64,000 bases of DNA from Candidatus Binatia bacterium. GTDB taxonomy: Bacteria; Desulfobacterota; Binatia; UBA9968; JAJDTQ01. Location of the stretch: positions 4,008,752 through 4,072,751 of the forward strand of contig OX638375.1 of NCBI GenBank assembly GCA_951813575.1. Direction: 5' to 3'. Every line of letters begins with the position of its first letter. Position 1 is the first letter of the stretch. Positions 31,418-40,163 of the stretch are shown here, in pieces. A model generated the notes under the pieces. It made no database searches. It was not told the DNA's origin and saw only the letters and a program-made list of their open reading frames with translations. Made by a program: the position numbers and the translations under genes.

Positions 31418-33506
31418 GTGGACCGTCCACCCGTCATCGAAGTGGAGGACGTCACCAAGGTCTACGATCTTGGCGAGCAGAAAGTGGAAGCGCTCAAGGG
31501 CGTCTCGCTCACGGTCTTCGAGGGCGAGATCGTGTCGCTCATGGGGCCTTCCGGTTCCGGCAAGTCCACCCTCATGAACCTGCTGGGGTTTCTGGACCGG
31601 CCGACCTCGGGCTGCTATCGCTTGAACGGTACGGACGTGGGCGAGCTCTCGTCCGACGAGATGGCGTGGGTCCGCAACCACGACATCGGTTTCGTCTTTC
31701 AGAACTACAACCTGCTGGCCCGCACCACGTCCCTCGAGAACGCCGAGCTGCCGGCCCTCTACAACGGAACATCGTCGTCGGCGGGGCGCCGCAAGGCGCG
31801 GGAGATGCTGGCGCTGGTGGGCCTCAGCGAGCGGGAAGCGCACCGGCCCACCCAGTTGTCCGGCGGCCAGCAGCAGCGGGTGGCCATCGCCCGGGCGCTG
31901 CTCAACGATCCCCGCCTCATCCTGGCCGACGAACCCACCGGCAACCTCGACACCCGCACCGGCGCGGAAATCATCGATCTCTTCAAGACGCTCAACCGGG
32001 AGAAGGGCATCACCATCGTCTTCGTTACCCATGATCCCGAGGTGGCCTCCCACGGGCAGCGCATCATTCACTTCAAGGATGGTCTCGTGGAACGGGAGGA
32101 GGCCGGGGGAAGGACCGCGTCAGCCATCTCCGCGTCCTCTCCGGAGGACGGCGCCGGCGCCTCGGGCGAGGGGGCATCGGGCGGCGGCGTCAACGACGAC
32201 GGCAACAACGGCAACGGCGTCTCCAACGGCAACGGTCACGGCGGCGACAACGGCAACGGCGGCGGAGGCCCCCGCCGCCGGGGCCTGGGTGCCGGCATCC
32301 GGGCCAACGTCCGCATTGCGCTGCGGGCGATAAGGGTGAACAAGCTCCGGTCCGCGTTGACCATGCTGGGGGTCATCATCGGCGTCGGCGCGGTGATCGC
32401 CATGGTGGCCATCGGCGAGGGGGCCAAGGCCAGGGTCGCCAAGCAGATGGAGCGTCTCGGTAGCAACCGCGTGTCGGTCTATGCCGGAACGGTGACCCGC
32501 GGCGGCCGTCGTGTGCGGGGCGCGCGGATCACGACGCTCACCGCGGCGGACGCCAGGGCCATCCTCGCGGAGGTGCCGGGAGTGGTCCGGGTCGCGCCCC
32601 ATGTCCGGGGCTCTGCCCAGGTGGTTTACGGCAACAAGAACTGGCATCCGCCCTTCACCGGCACCACCCCGGACTACCTCCGTATCATGAACTGGCGTCG
32701 ACTCGGGGTCCAACTTCACCGAAGACGACATGCTCCTGAACCGTAAGGTGGCCCTGATCGGGAAGACCGTGGGCAAGGAGCTCTTCGGCGACGACTATCC
32801 GATAGGGCAGACCATAAGGGGCAAGCACATCCCCTTCGAGGTGGTGGGCGTGCTCAAGGAGCGGGGGACCTCCTCGTGGGCCGGCGACCTCGACGACATC
32901 GTCATCGTCCCGCTGCAAACGGCGCAGCGGAAGCTTCTGGGGATTCGTTACGTGCGCGGCATCGAGGTCAGCGCCGAGAGCCAGCAGGCCACGTCCGACG
33001 TGCAGGACGGCATCGCCGCTCTGTTGAGGGTGCGCCACAAGATCACCGGCACCAAGCTGGACGACTTCCGGGTCCGCAACCGCACCGACATCCTCGAGGC
33101 GGCCAACGAGGCCGCCAGCACCCTGGGCTACCTCCTGGCCGGCATCGCCGGGGTGGCGCTCATCGTCGGCGGCATCGGCATCATGAACATCATGCTGGTG
33201 TCGGTGACCGAGCGCACCCGGGAGATCGGCGTGCGGCTGGCCATCGGAGCGAGGCGCCGTGACATCCGCCGCCAGTTCCTCACCGAGGCCATGGTCCTGA
33301 GCCTCCTGGGGGGCGCCGTGGGCATCCTCGCCGGCGCCGCCGCGTCCTTGGGGCTCTCCTACATGGGCGGCTGGCAGATCGTCATCTCCCCCGGCGCGAT
33401 CCTGCTGGCCTTCGCCTTCGCCGCCGCCATCGGCGTCTTCTTCGGCTTCCAGCCCGCCAACCGCGCCGCGGGGCTCAATCCCATCGAAGCATTGCGCTAC
33501 GAGTAG
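31418..33506 (+). pseudogene. macB: MacB-type ABC exporter, split by a frameshift
   Basis: ATPase plus permease of a MacAB-like exporter. The ATPase domain (31418 to about 32100) has Walker A GPSGSGKST, LSGGQQQRVAIARALL, DEPTGNL and the H-loop VTHDPEVA. A Gly/Asn-rich linker of about 50 residues leads into the first membrane helix (SALTMLGVIIGVGAVIAMV). Near 32690-32700 the frame changes by +1: the first frame ends 16 codons later at 32746, and the other continues GSNFTEDDMLLNRKVALIG to the end, with the last three helices and the closing GLNPIEALRYE. The two halves meet without loss of recognisable MacB sequence, so one extra base (or two lost) explains it. A sequencing error or a programmed shift are alternatives. 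Confidence 0.85.
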
Positions 33507-33526
33507 GGAACCGGTTTCGTCCCCGC

Positions 33527-33736
33527 CTAGTGTCGTGTCCCACGTAAATGTTGACAAATCTGCTGGTCTTTTTCGTCGTCGGCTGCGTTGGTCACCCCGG
33601 GCCCCGGGTCAGGCCCGGGGCAAGCTTGACCCGGGGTCTTCCTCGCGTGGTAACCGCCACTGCTCGTCATCGCGCCTTGCCGACAACGAAAAATCCTGCG
33701 CATCTTTGTCAACATTTACGTGGGACACGACACTAG
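33527..33736. mobile_element. 210-bp MITE with 32-bp perfect terminal inverted repeats
   Basis: Left end 33527-33558 and right end 33705-33736 are perfect inverted copies starting ctagtgtcgtgtcccacg. No transposase is encoded between them, so the element depends on one elsewhere. The outermost CTAG (or TA) on both sides could be the duplicated target; TA would suit an IS630/Tc1-type transposase. The interior holds a REP-like palindrome family member (gtcaccccgggcc... and gcttgacccgggg), seemingly captured by or inserted into the element. It lies 20 bases after macB. Confidence 0.88.
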
Positions 33737-33754
33737 CGCACGGGCGGGTTTGGG

Positions 33755-34241
33755 TCATTCACGTTTCCAATCGCAGGCTGCCTTGACCGTCAACCAGCGA
33801 TCCGGCAGTGCTCCCACGGTATAGGGGCAACTCCCCTTGATGCCCGCGTATTTGCCGGTTCCGCCCAGGATCTCCAGGACGCCATCGCCGCCACCGGACG
33901 GGTTGAATTCCCTGCGCCGCGTCTGGCCAAACCACGTGTCGCCTCCGGCATCCGTCATGTTGCAGTAGCCGGTGAGGTTCGCGCCGTCCGCGTCGGTCCG
34001 CACGAACGCAACGCACGAAACGCGACCGATCGCGCCGGCCTCCCAGGGGACGGCGGAACTCTCGAGGATGAAGCCGCCGCCCTCGAGCGGCCCCGCGCTG
34101 GCCCGTGTGGCTTTCAAGGTGCGCGTAGTCGCTCAGGAGCACGAAACCGGCGCTGAACGTTCCCGCGTCCTGCGCCAGCGCCGGTACGGCGACCAGCCAC
34201 GGGGCGACGGCAAGATAGAAGACAAGCAGGGTAGCACGCAT
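33755..34241 (-). pseudogene. Small secreted protein gene with a frameshift
   Basis: The minus strand begins with a clear signal peptide, MRATLLVFYLAVAPWLVAVP then ALA-QDAG, and the mature start GTFSAGFVLLSDYAHL. At about 34115 the reading continues in another frame, LKATRASAGPLEGGGFILESS, through GANLTGYCNMTDAGGDTWFG and LEILGGTGKYAGIKGSCPY to the end, with three cysteines. The overlap around DYAHL is seamless, so a single-base change is the probable cause. The mature part resembles small periplasmic proteins of unknown function with a GTGKYAGIxGxCxY signature. Expression of an intact product requires correction of the frame. Confidence 0.65.
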
Positions 34242-34345
34242 CTCTCGCTCCTTTCATTCCGACTCGCGTTGCGTGTCACCACAGCGCCGACCGCAACGAC
34301 CGGCCGGAGGCCATCTCTGATTTCCGTGAGACTGTCCGGTCGCCC

Positions 34346-35074
34346 CTACGCGGGCGCCTTGAACGAGTGGGCGGTGCGGAAGGCTTCCGTGGCCTGCATC
34401 CGCGCCCACCACGCGCCCACCGCCGGCCGCGCGTTCCAGTCCACCAGCCGTTCCAGCTTGTTGGACTCGAACCGCTCGATGAAAGGGGCGATGGAGCAGT
34501 CCGCCAGGGACATCCGGTCGCCGGTGAGCCAGGGCCGGTCCGCCAGGGCCTCCTCCACGTCGTCCAGGATCTCGCCCAGCCGGGCCTCGGCGTAGGCCAT
34601 CTGGTCCTCGGAGATGCCGTTCCTGAGCCGGTCTCTCAGCAGCGCCCGTTTCGGCTCGGTGGGCTGCTGCATGACCGCAGCCTCGCGCTCTTCCTCGGAC
34701 AGGTGCTCGTAGCGCTTCATGCGGCCCTGCTTGATGAAGGAGATGACGTTGACGTTGCGGTGCAGCTCGTGCTCGAACCGGTCCATCCAGACGCGCATCC
34801 GCGCGCGCTCGTAGGGATCTTCGGGCCGCATCGGCACCTCGGGCCAGACGTCGTCCAGGTACTCCAGGATGAAGTTGGACTCGAGGACGATGCGGCCGTC
34901 GTGCACCAGGGTGGGCACCACGCCGTTGGGGTTCAACTCGACGTACCAGGGCTCGAGGTTCTCGAACTTCGCCAGGTTGACGTAGACGCTCTCCCAGTCG
35001 AGCTGCTTCGCCGCCAGGGCGATACGTACGCGGCGCGAGCAGGTGGAGCTCCACCAGTGGTAGAGTTTCAGCAT
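34346..35074 (-). CDS. Glutathione S-transferase family protein
   Basis: A 242-residue GST. The thioredoxin-like domain has YHWWSSTCSRRVRIALAAK, with S-T-C-S where Ser or Cys GSTs bind glutathione. ELNPNGVVPTLVHDG (cis-Pro) and VLESNFILEYLDDVWP follow. The helical domain closes with DRMSLADCSIAPFIERFE. The ATG at 35074 has GGAGG 8 bases upstream; a longer open frame upstream is not supported. It is the third GST in the window and unlike the other two in its first-helix motif. It stands alone between the frameshifted secreted protein gene and a divergent VOC protein gene. Confidence 0.87.
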   Translation of the reverse strand: MLKLYHWWSSTCSRRVRIALAAKQLDWESVYVNLAKFENLEPWYVELNPNGVVPTLVHDGRIVLESNFILEYLDDVWPEVPMRPEDPYERARMRVWMDRFEHELHRNVNVISFIKQGRMKRYEHLSEEEREAAVMQQPTEPKRALLRDRLRNGISEDQMAYAEARLGEILDDVEEALADRPWLTGDRMSLADCSIAPFIERFESNKLERLVDWNARPAVGAWWARMQATEAFRTAHSFKAPA

Positions 35075-35225
35075 TGAGATACCTCCAGGTACAGGTTGGC
35101 GGCCCGAATGAAGACCAGTCCGAAAATAGCCGTCTCGCCGGGAAATTGCCATCCGTGAGAGGTTTGACAGTGGCCCGCGAGCCTGCGTAGATTTCCATAC
35201 ATTTCTATTGGAGGAGGAGTTGCTG

Positions 35226-35621
35226 ATGGATGCAGTCCGGCACGGCACTTTCAGTTGGTGTGAGCTTCTGACCACCGATGTGGAGGCCGCCAAGACCTTC
35301 TATTCCGAGCTTTTCGGATGGACCATGGAGCCCGTGATCAACCAGGCCAACGAGGGCTTGCAATACAATCTCGTGAAGGTGGATGGGACGGAGATCGGCG
35401 GAATCATGGCGATACCGCCGTTCGCCCCGGCGACGGGTCCGTGCTGGGGAGCCTACGTGACCGTGGACGATGTGGACGCGGCGGCCGCCAAGGTGCGTGA
35501 GCTTGGCGGCGACGTTATCGTGCCCTTGACCGACATCCCGGAAGTGGGGCGCTTCTGCGTCATCAAGGACCCCCAGGGTGCGGTGATCTCCATGATCACC
35601 TATCTCGAAACGCACTCGTAG
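35226..35621 (+). CDS. VOC family (glyoxalase-fold) protein
   Basis: A 131-residue single-domain VOC protein with two beta-alpha-beta-beta-beta modules. It starts with FSWCELLTTDVEAAKTFYSELFGW and has GGIMAIPPFAPATGPCWGAYVTVDDVDAA in the middle and FCVIKDPQGAVISMI at the end. The pattern matches the group of hydroxylase-associated VOC proteins such as CFP30-like. Metal ligands are only partly evident. GGAGGAG lies 6 bases before the ATG. Enzymatic role unknown; these proteins often bind small metabolites. Confidence 0.82.
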   Translation: MDAVRHGTFSWCELLTTDVEAAKTFYSELFGWTMEPVINQANEGLQYNLVKVDGTEIGGIMAIPPFAPATGPCWGAYVTVDDVDAAAAKVRELGGDVIVPLTDIPEVGRFCVIKDPQGAVISMITYLETHS

Positions 35622-35661
35622 GGAGAATCGAGTTGTCGGCCCCCCAGTCAGGCGGTTCCGG

Positions 35662-36267
35662 GTGACTCCCGGTTCCGGGAATTTGCCGGACGACCGGCTC
35701 GTGCGCTGCAGCTGGGCCACGACCGAGCTGTCCACGGCCTATCACGACGCGGAATGGGGGGTTCCGTGCCACGACGACCGGACGCTCTTCGAGTTCCTGA
35801 TCCTCGAGGGGGCGCAGGCGGGGCTGAGCTGGGAAATCATCCTCAGGAAGCGGGATGGCTACCGCCGGGCCTTCAGCGGCTTCGACGCTGACGTCGTGGC
35901 CCGCTATGATGAACGGAAACGGCGCGAGTTGCTGGAGGACGCGGGCCTGGTCCGGAACCGCCTCAAGATCGCCGCGGCGGTGGCCAACGCTCAGGCTTTT
36001 CTGCGGGTCCGGGAGGAGTATGGGACGTTCGACCGCTACATCTGGCGGTTCGTCGGCGGACATCCCAGGGTCAATGGCTGGCGCTCCCATGAGGATGTCC
36101 CGGCGCGAACGCCGGAGTCGGAAGCGATGAGCCGCGACCTTGTCCGCCGCGGGTTCCGGTTCGTCGGGCCGACCATATGCTATGCTTTCATGCAGGCGGT
36201 GGGGATGGTGAACGATCACCTGGTCCCGTGTTTCAGGCACCGGGCCGTCGTTCACGCAAGCGCCTGA
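35662..36267 (+). CDS. tag: DNA-3-methyladenine glycosylase I
   Basis: A 201-residue Tag-type enzyme that excises 3-methyladenine. The diagnostic run YHDAEWGVPCHDDRTLFEFL is near the start (Glu and Trp of the base pocket), followed by EGAQAGLSWEIILRKRDGYR. Zinc-ligand candidates are Cys/His in RCSWATTEL and the C-terminal VNDHLVPCFRH. The family-typical GFRFVGPTICYAFMQAVGMVNDH is intact. The start is uncertain: GTG 35662, or GTG 35701, which puts VRCSW first, like the usual M-x-RCxW start. No good ribosome site is seen for either. Confidence 0.9.
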   Translation: MTPGSGNLPDDRLVRCSWATTELSTAYHDAEWGVPCHDDRTLFEFLILEGAQAGLSWEIILRKRDGYRRAFSGFDADVVARYDERKRRELLEDAGLVRNRLKIAAAVANAQAFLRVREEYGTFDRYIWRFVGGHPRVNGWRSHEDVPARTPESEAMSRDLVRRGFRFVGPTICYAFMQAVGMVNDHLVPCFRHRAVVHASA

Positions 36268-36297
36268 TGCACGGACGGAACGAGGGAGGGAAACGCA

Positions 36298-36681
36298 ATG
36301 TCGGAACGTTTTGCTCGTGGCGCCTCGCGTTACGCCTACACGCTCATGCGAATCGTCGTCGGACTCGCGTTTGCGCAGCACGGCGCGCAGAAACTGTTCG
36401 GTGTGCTCGGCGGCGGCGGTTCGGTGGAAATGCTCTCGCTCATGGGCCTGGCGGGCGCCATCGAGCTCGTGGGCGGCCTGCTGGTGGCGGTAGGGCTCCT
36501 GACCCGCCTCGCGGCATTCATTTGCAGCGGCCAGATGGCCGCGGCCTACTTCATGGCTCACGCGGGGCGGAGTTTCTGGCCCATCGAGAACGGCGGCGAG
36601 CTGGCCGTGCTCTTCTGTTTCGTGTTCCTGTACATCGCGTCCCGGGGCGGCGGACCGCTCAGCCTCGGCGGCTCCGGCTAG
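36298..36681 (+). CDS. DoxX family membrane protein
   Basis: A 127-residue protein with four membrane helices. DoxX features are RIVVGLAFAQHGAQKLFG, then GLAGAIELVGGLLVAVGLLTR, AAFICSGQMAAAYFMAH, and the closing ELAVLFCFVFLYIAS with a Gly-rich tail. DoxX-type proteins are small quinone- or redox-linked membrane components in some organisms; most, like this one, are unassigned. It sits between tag and apaH on the same strand with short gaps, so they may be one transcript. Confidence 0.87.
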   Translation: MSERFARGASRYAYTLMRIVVGLAFAQHGAQKLFGVLGGGGSVEMLSLMGLAGAIELVGGLLVAVGLLTRLAAFICSGQMAAAYFMAHAGRSFWPIENGGELAVLFCFVFLYIASRGGGPLSLGGSG

Positions 36682-36688
36682 CGGATTT

Positions 36689-37498
36689 ATGGCCACCTAC
36701 GCCATCGGCGACGTGCAGGGCTGTTACGAGCCCCTGCGGCGGCTGTTGGACCTCGTCGCGTTCGATCCGGCCGCCGACCGCCTCTGGTTTGCGGGCGACC
36801 TCGTGAACCGCGGCCCGGACTCCCTCTCGGTGCTGCGTTTCGTCAAGGGACTCGGCGCGGTGGCGGTTCTCGGCAACCACGACCTTCACCTCATCTGCCG
36901 GGCCGAGGGCATCTCCGCGCCCAAGCGCCGGGATACCCTGGACGAGGTCCTGGCCGCCGCCGACCGCGACGAGATCATCGACTGGCTACGGCGTCTTCCG
37001 CTGATCCATCGCGAGGACGGATACGTCCTGTCCCACGCCGGCCTGTTGCCCCAGTGGACCACGGGCAAGGCCATGGATCTGGCGCGCGAAGTGGAATCAC
37101 GGATGCGAGCCGCCGACTACGGGAAGCTTCTGCGGCGGCAGATGGCGCACTCCGTCGAAGTGTGGTCCGACGACCTCGCCGGACCGGAGAGGTGGAGCGG
37201 CATCATCGGCGTGTTCACCCGGCTCCGGTGCTGCACGGCCGACGGCCGCATGGCGCTGTCGTTCTCCGGGGCGCCGGCGGACGCTCCGGAAGGGTACGGC
37301 CCCTGGTTCACCTGGCACCGTGCGAACCCGGGAGAGACGGTCCTGTACGGACACTGGGCGACTCTGGGGTTCCACCGCGAGAACGGCACGGTGTGCCTGG
37401 ACAGCGGCTGCGTGTGGGGCGGGTCGCTGACCGCGCTGAGACTGGATGATGGGCGGGTCTTTGAGGTGCCCGGCGGCTTGCCACGCGTGCACCGATAG
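36689..37498 (+). CDS. apaH: Symmetrical bis(5'-nucleosyl)-tetraphosphatase
   Basis: A 269-residue metallophosphatase that splits Ap4A into two ADP and also decaps Np4-capped RNA in E. coli. The metal-binding set is complete: YAIGDVQGCYEPL, WFAGDLVNRGPDS, VLGNHDLHLI and LSHAGLLPQW, plus a late YGHWATLGF. Length matches E. coli ApaH (280 aa). It starts 7 bases after the doxX stop. Convergent with queG; a 7-base GC stem inside the queG 3' end (37538-37557) might help end transcription, though it has no T-run. Confidence 0.93.
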   Translation: MATYAIGDVQGCYEPLRRLLDLVAFDPAADRLWFAGDLVNRGPDSLSVLRFVKGLGAVAVLGNHDLHLICRAEGISAPKRRDTLDEVLAAADRDEIIDWLRRLPLIHREDGYVLSHAGLLPQWTTGKAMDLAREVESRMRAADYGKLLRRQMAHSVEVWSDDLAGPERWSGIIGVFTRLRCCTADGRMALSFSGAPADAPEGYGPWFTWHRANPGETVLYGHWATLGFHRENGTVCLDSGCVWGGSLTALRLDDGRVFEVPGGLPRVHR

Positions 37499-37528
37499 GT
37501 TTGGCGCCGAGGGTTCCCAACCCGCCCG

Positions 37529-38623
37529 CTACGTCGTCCCCGCGCCTTCACGCGGGGGCTCCGACTGCCTGCGACGCTGCTGTTCCAGCGCCCACGCCAC
37601 GTGTTCCCTGACGAGCGCTGATGGGTCGTCGCTGCGCTCCTGCAATCCCTGGACGACCCGGGGATCGTAGGGCGCGTTGCCCAAGGCCACCGCCACGTTC
37701 CGCAGCCAGCAGGCATAGCCGATGCGGCGGATCGCGCTCCCGCTCATGATGCGCAGGAAGTCGGCCTCGCTCCAGCGAAAGACCTCCAGCAACGCCGGCG
37801 CGTCCAGGCCGTGCCGGGCCCCGAAACCGGCCTCGGCCGTGAAACGCGCGTAGCGGTTCCACGGGCACACGAGCTGGCAGTCGTCGCAGCCGTAGATGCG
37901 GTTTCCCATGAGCGGCCGCAGCTCCACCGGGATGGAGCCGCGCAGCTCGATGGTGAGGTAGGAGATGCAGCGGCGGGCATCCAGCCGGTAGGGGCCGGTG
38001 ATGGCTCCGGTGGGGCAGATGTCGATGCAGGCTGAGCAGGTGCCGCAGCGGTCCTCGCCGGCGCGGTCCACGGGCAGTCCGAGGTCGGTGTAGATCTCGC
38101 CCAGGAAGAACCACGAGCCGGCGCCGGTGTTGATGAGGTTGGTGTGCTTGCCGATCCAGCCCAGGCCGGCGTTGCGCGCCAGCGGCTTTTCCAAGACCGG
38201 TGCGCTGTCCGTGAACACCCGGTAGCCGAAGGGGCCCGCGAAGTCGGCGATCCGGTCCGCCAGGGCCTGGAGCCGCTTTCGCAGGAGCCGGTGGTAGTCC
38301 CGTCCCAGCGCGTAGCGGGAGACGTAGCCGAGGCGGGAGTCGTCGAGCACCTGCCATGGGTCCGCTCCCGGCTCCGGGAGGTAGTCCATGCGGGCGGAGA
38401 TCACCCGGACCGTCCCCGGCACCAATTCGGCCGGGCGTGCGCGCCGTGAGCCGTGACGCGCCATGTAGCCCATCTCGCCGTGCCGCCCCTCGGCGAGCCA
38501 GCGCTCCAGCAGCGCCTCGTCGTCGGGCATCTCCACGCCGGCGATGCCCACCTGCTGGAACCCCAACTCCCGCCCCCACGCCTTGATGCGTTCGGCCAGG
38601 CGGTGGAGTTCGGCCTCGGTCAT
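37529..38623 (-). CDS. queG: Epoxyqueuosine reductase
   Basis: A 364-residue iron-sulfur enzyme for the last step of queuosine synthesis in tRNA, reducing epoxyqueuosine with cobalamin. Two 4Fe-4S clusters come from CGTCSACIDICPTGAI and GCDDCQLVCPWNRYA. The N-terminal cobalamin-binding part has GFQQVGIAGVEMP and PVLEKPLARNAGLGWIGKHTNLI. C-terminal helices follow (HEAT-like, RNVAVALGNAPYDPRVVQGL). The ATG at 38623 has AGGA 6 bases upstream; a GTG one codon earlier is less likely. The other queuosine genes are not in the window. Confidence 0.94.
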   Translation of the reverse strand: MTEAELHRLAERIKAWGRELGFQQVGIAGVEMPDDEALLERWLAEGRHGEMGYMARHGSRRARPAELVPGTVRVISARMDYLPEPGADPWQVLDDSRLGYVSRYALGRDYHRLLRKRLQALADRIADFAGPFGYRVFTDSAPVLEKPLARNAGLGWIGKHTNLINTGAGSWFFLGEIYTDLGLPVDRAGEDRCGTCSACIDICPTGAITGPYRLDARRCISYLTIELRGSIPVELRPLMGNRIYGCDDCQLVCPWNRYARFTAEAGFGARHGLDAPALLEVFRWSEADFLRIMSGSAIRRIGYACWLRNVAVALGNAPYDPRVVQGLQERSDDPSALVREHVAWALEQQRRRQSEPPREGAGTT

Positions 38624-38632
38624 CACGCGTCC

Positions 38633-39721
38633 TTATGATGCCGGCGAGTAGCCTCTGGCGAACCAGGGTTCCAGGTCCGCGGAGAACCACTCGCCCGGCA
38701 GCTCGCGGCCCACGCCCTTCTCCCGCGCCTTGTCCAGCATCGCCTTGCCCACGGCGGCGAACTGGATCGCCATGCCGGAGTTGTTCTTGTAGTAGACGAT
38801 GTCGGCGGGGTCTTGCCGGCCGGGCGCGGTCTGGTTCACCACCTCCCCCAGCTCCGCCACCTTCTCCCAGGAGGTCTCGCCGGCGTCGATGGGGTCCAGC
38901 AGTTCCTTCTGACGGTTGGCGTGGACGCTCTCGCGGCCGTTGACCACGATGAGGTCGCTGCGGCGGAAGGTCTCCCGGTCCACCTCGTGGCGCTGGAACA
39001 CCACGTCGCTGTTGACGATGGAGACCACCGTCTGGCCCGGCTCCAGGTCCTTGCCGTCGAACACCGGAGCCGACGAGCTGGTGGCGCAGCAGATCACGTC
39101 GGAGCCCCTCACCACGTCGCCCGGATCGGCCGCCGCGGTGACCGGGATCCCCAACTCGTCACCGAAACGCGCGCAGAACTCCTCCCGGTGCGCGCGCGAA
39201 GGGCTGTACACCTTCATGCGCTGCAGGGGCAGGGCCGCCGCCAGCGCCCGGGCGTGCAACTCCGCCTGATGGCCGGTGCCGAAGAGGCCGGCGACGCGGG
39301 AGTCCGGCCGGGCCAGCAGCCGGACCGCGGCGCCGCTGGTGGCGCCCACCCGCAGCGGCGATATGGTGCCGTCCACGATGATGCCCAGAAGCTCGGCGGT
39401 CTCCAGGCTGTAGAGCAGGAACTGACCCCAGTAGCGCCGGGTGGGGTGCTTGAACTCCACCCGTTTCGTCTCGTCGTCCTTCTCTTCCGCGAGCCGGGAA
39501 TTCAGCCGCACCGCCGCCACCCCGTACTTGGCCAGCGCTCCGGCGTGGATATTGGCGAAATACTTCGCGTCCGGGTCGGGTGTCGGACAGGAGTAGCGCA
39601 GCCGGGGCGGGTTCACCCCGCTCCCCCGCCCGAACTCCCGGAACACGTCCTCCATGAGGTCGATGCACTCACCCATGGTGAGCAGGTCCTTGCCTTCCTC
39701 TTCGTTGATGATCATCACCAT
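38633..39721 (-). CDS. Ornithine cyclodeaminase / mu-crystallin family protein
   Basis: A 362-residue NAD(P)-binding protein. Family features are the N-terminal ECIDLMEDVFREFGRG, the Arg/Lys substrate region (KYGVAAVRLNSRL), TSGAAVRLLARPDSRVAGLFGTGHQAELHARAL with the GTGxQ dinucleotide motif, and DVICCATSSSAPVFDG. These enzymes include ornithine cyclodeaminase, ketimine reductases and N-alkyl amino acid dehydrogenases; the substrate is not decided here. GGAGGAG lies upstream of the ATG. It is adjacent to queG on the same strand with a 9-base gap. Confidence 0.85.
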   Translation of the reverse strand: MVMIINEEEGKDLLTMGECIDLMEDVFREFGRGSGVNPPRLRYSCPTPDPDAKYFANIHAGALAKYGVAAVRLNSRLAEEKDDETKRVEFKHPTRRYWGQFLLYSLETAELLGIIVDGTISPLRVGATSGAAVRLLARPDSRVAGLFGTGHQAELHARALAAALPLQRMKVYSPSRAHREEFCARFGDELGIPVTAAADPGDVVRGSDVICCATSSSAPVFDGKDLEPGQTVVSIVNSDVVFQRHEVDRETFRRSDLIVVNGRESVHANRQKELLDPIDAGETSWEKVAELGEVVNQTAPGRQDPADIVYYKNNSGMAIQFAAVGKAMLDKAREKGVGRELPGEWFSADLEPWFARGYSPAS

Positions 39722-39906
39722 GCGATTCGCTCCTCCAAGCTTTGCCGACCGTCAACCCCGACGAATACGCGCTTGCCGACTCCTTGAACCCGTCACGAAT
39801 CTACCGGAAACGGACACCCGGGTCCATTTGCCCGAAACCGTTACCGCTGGACCGGCCACCTCCCTGTCACCCCGCGCCTTGCCGGTGCCCCCGTACCCAT
39901 CTCTGC

Positions 39907-40064
39907 GTCACTCCGGGCTTGACCCGCGCGTCACCCCGGGCTTGACCCGGGGTCCAGAGGCGGGGTGGGGCCCAGCAACCGACAAGGGACCGCGGACAGG
40001 AAGCGGCGGTGGAAGCGAGCGGCCGCGTTTCGACGCCTGGACCCCGGGTCAAGCCCGGGGTGAC
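39907..40064. repeat. Paired REP palindromes (locus A) with a head duplication
   Basis: Two copies of a 28-bp palindromic unit occur in opposite orientation: 39930-39957 (gtcaccccgggcttgacccg...) and 40037-40064 (ctggaccccgggtcaagccc...). Together they can fold into a long stem, as REPINs do. A third, partial copy at 39907-39929 repeats the head of the first with a 23-bp period. The whole gap 39722-40136 carries no gene. Units with the same core occur at 51.3 and 62.5 kb. Confidence 0.85.
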
Positions 40065-40163
40065 GAGTACTGAGTGCGGGGTTTGATGTGCCGACGGCGG
40101 GTGGAGTAGAAAGACCGTGCGAGGCCGCCGGCAGCCATGGGCTGCACGGCCGGAGATCGACTC

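Noticed and set aside
37538-37557. Terminator hairpin between apaH and queG
   Set aside because: A 7-base GC stem without T-run, lying inside the queG coding end; too weak to list as a feature.
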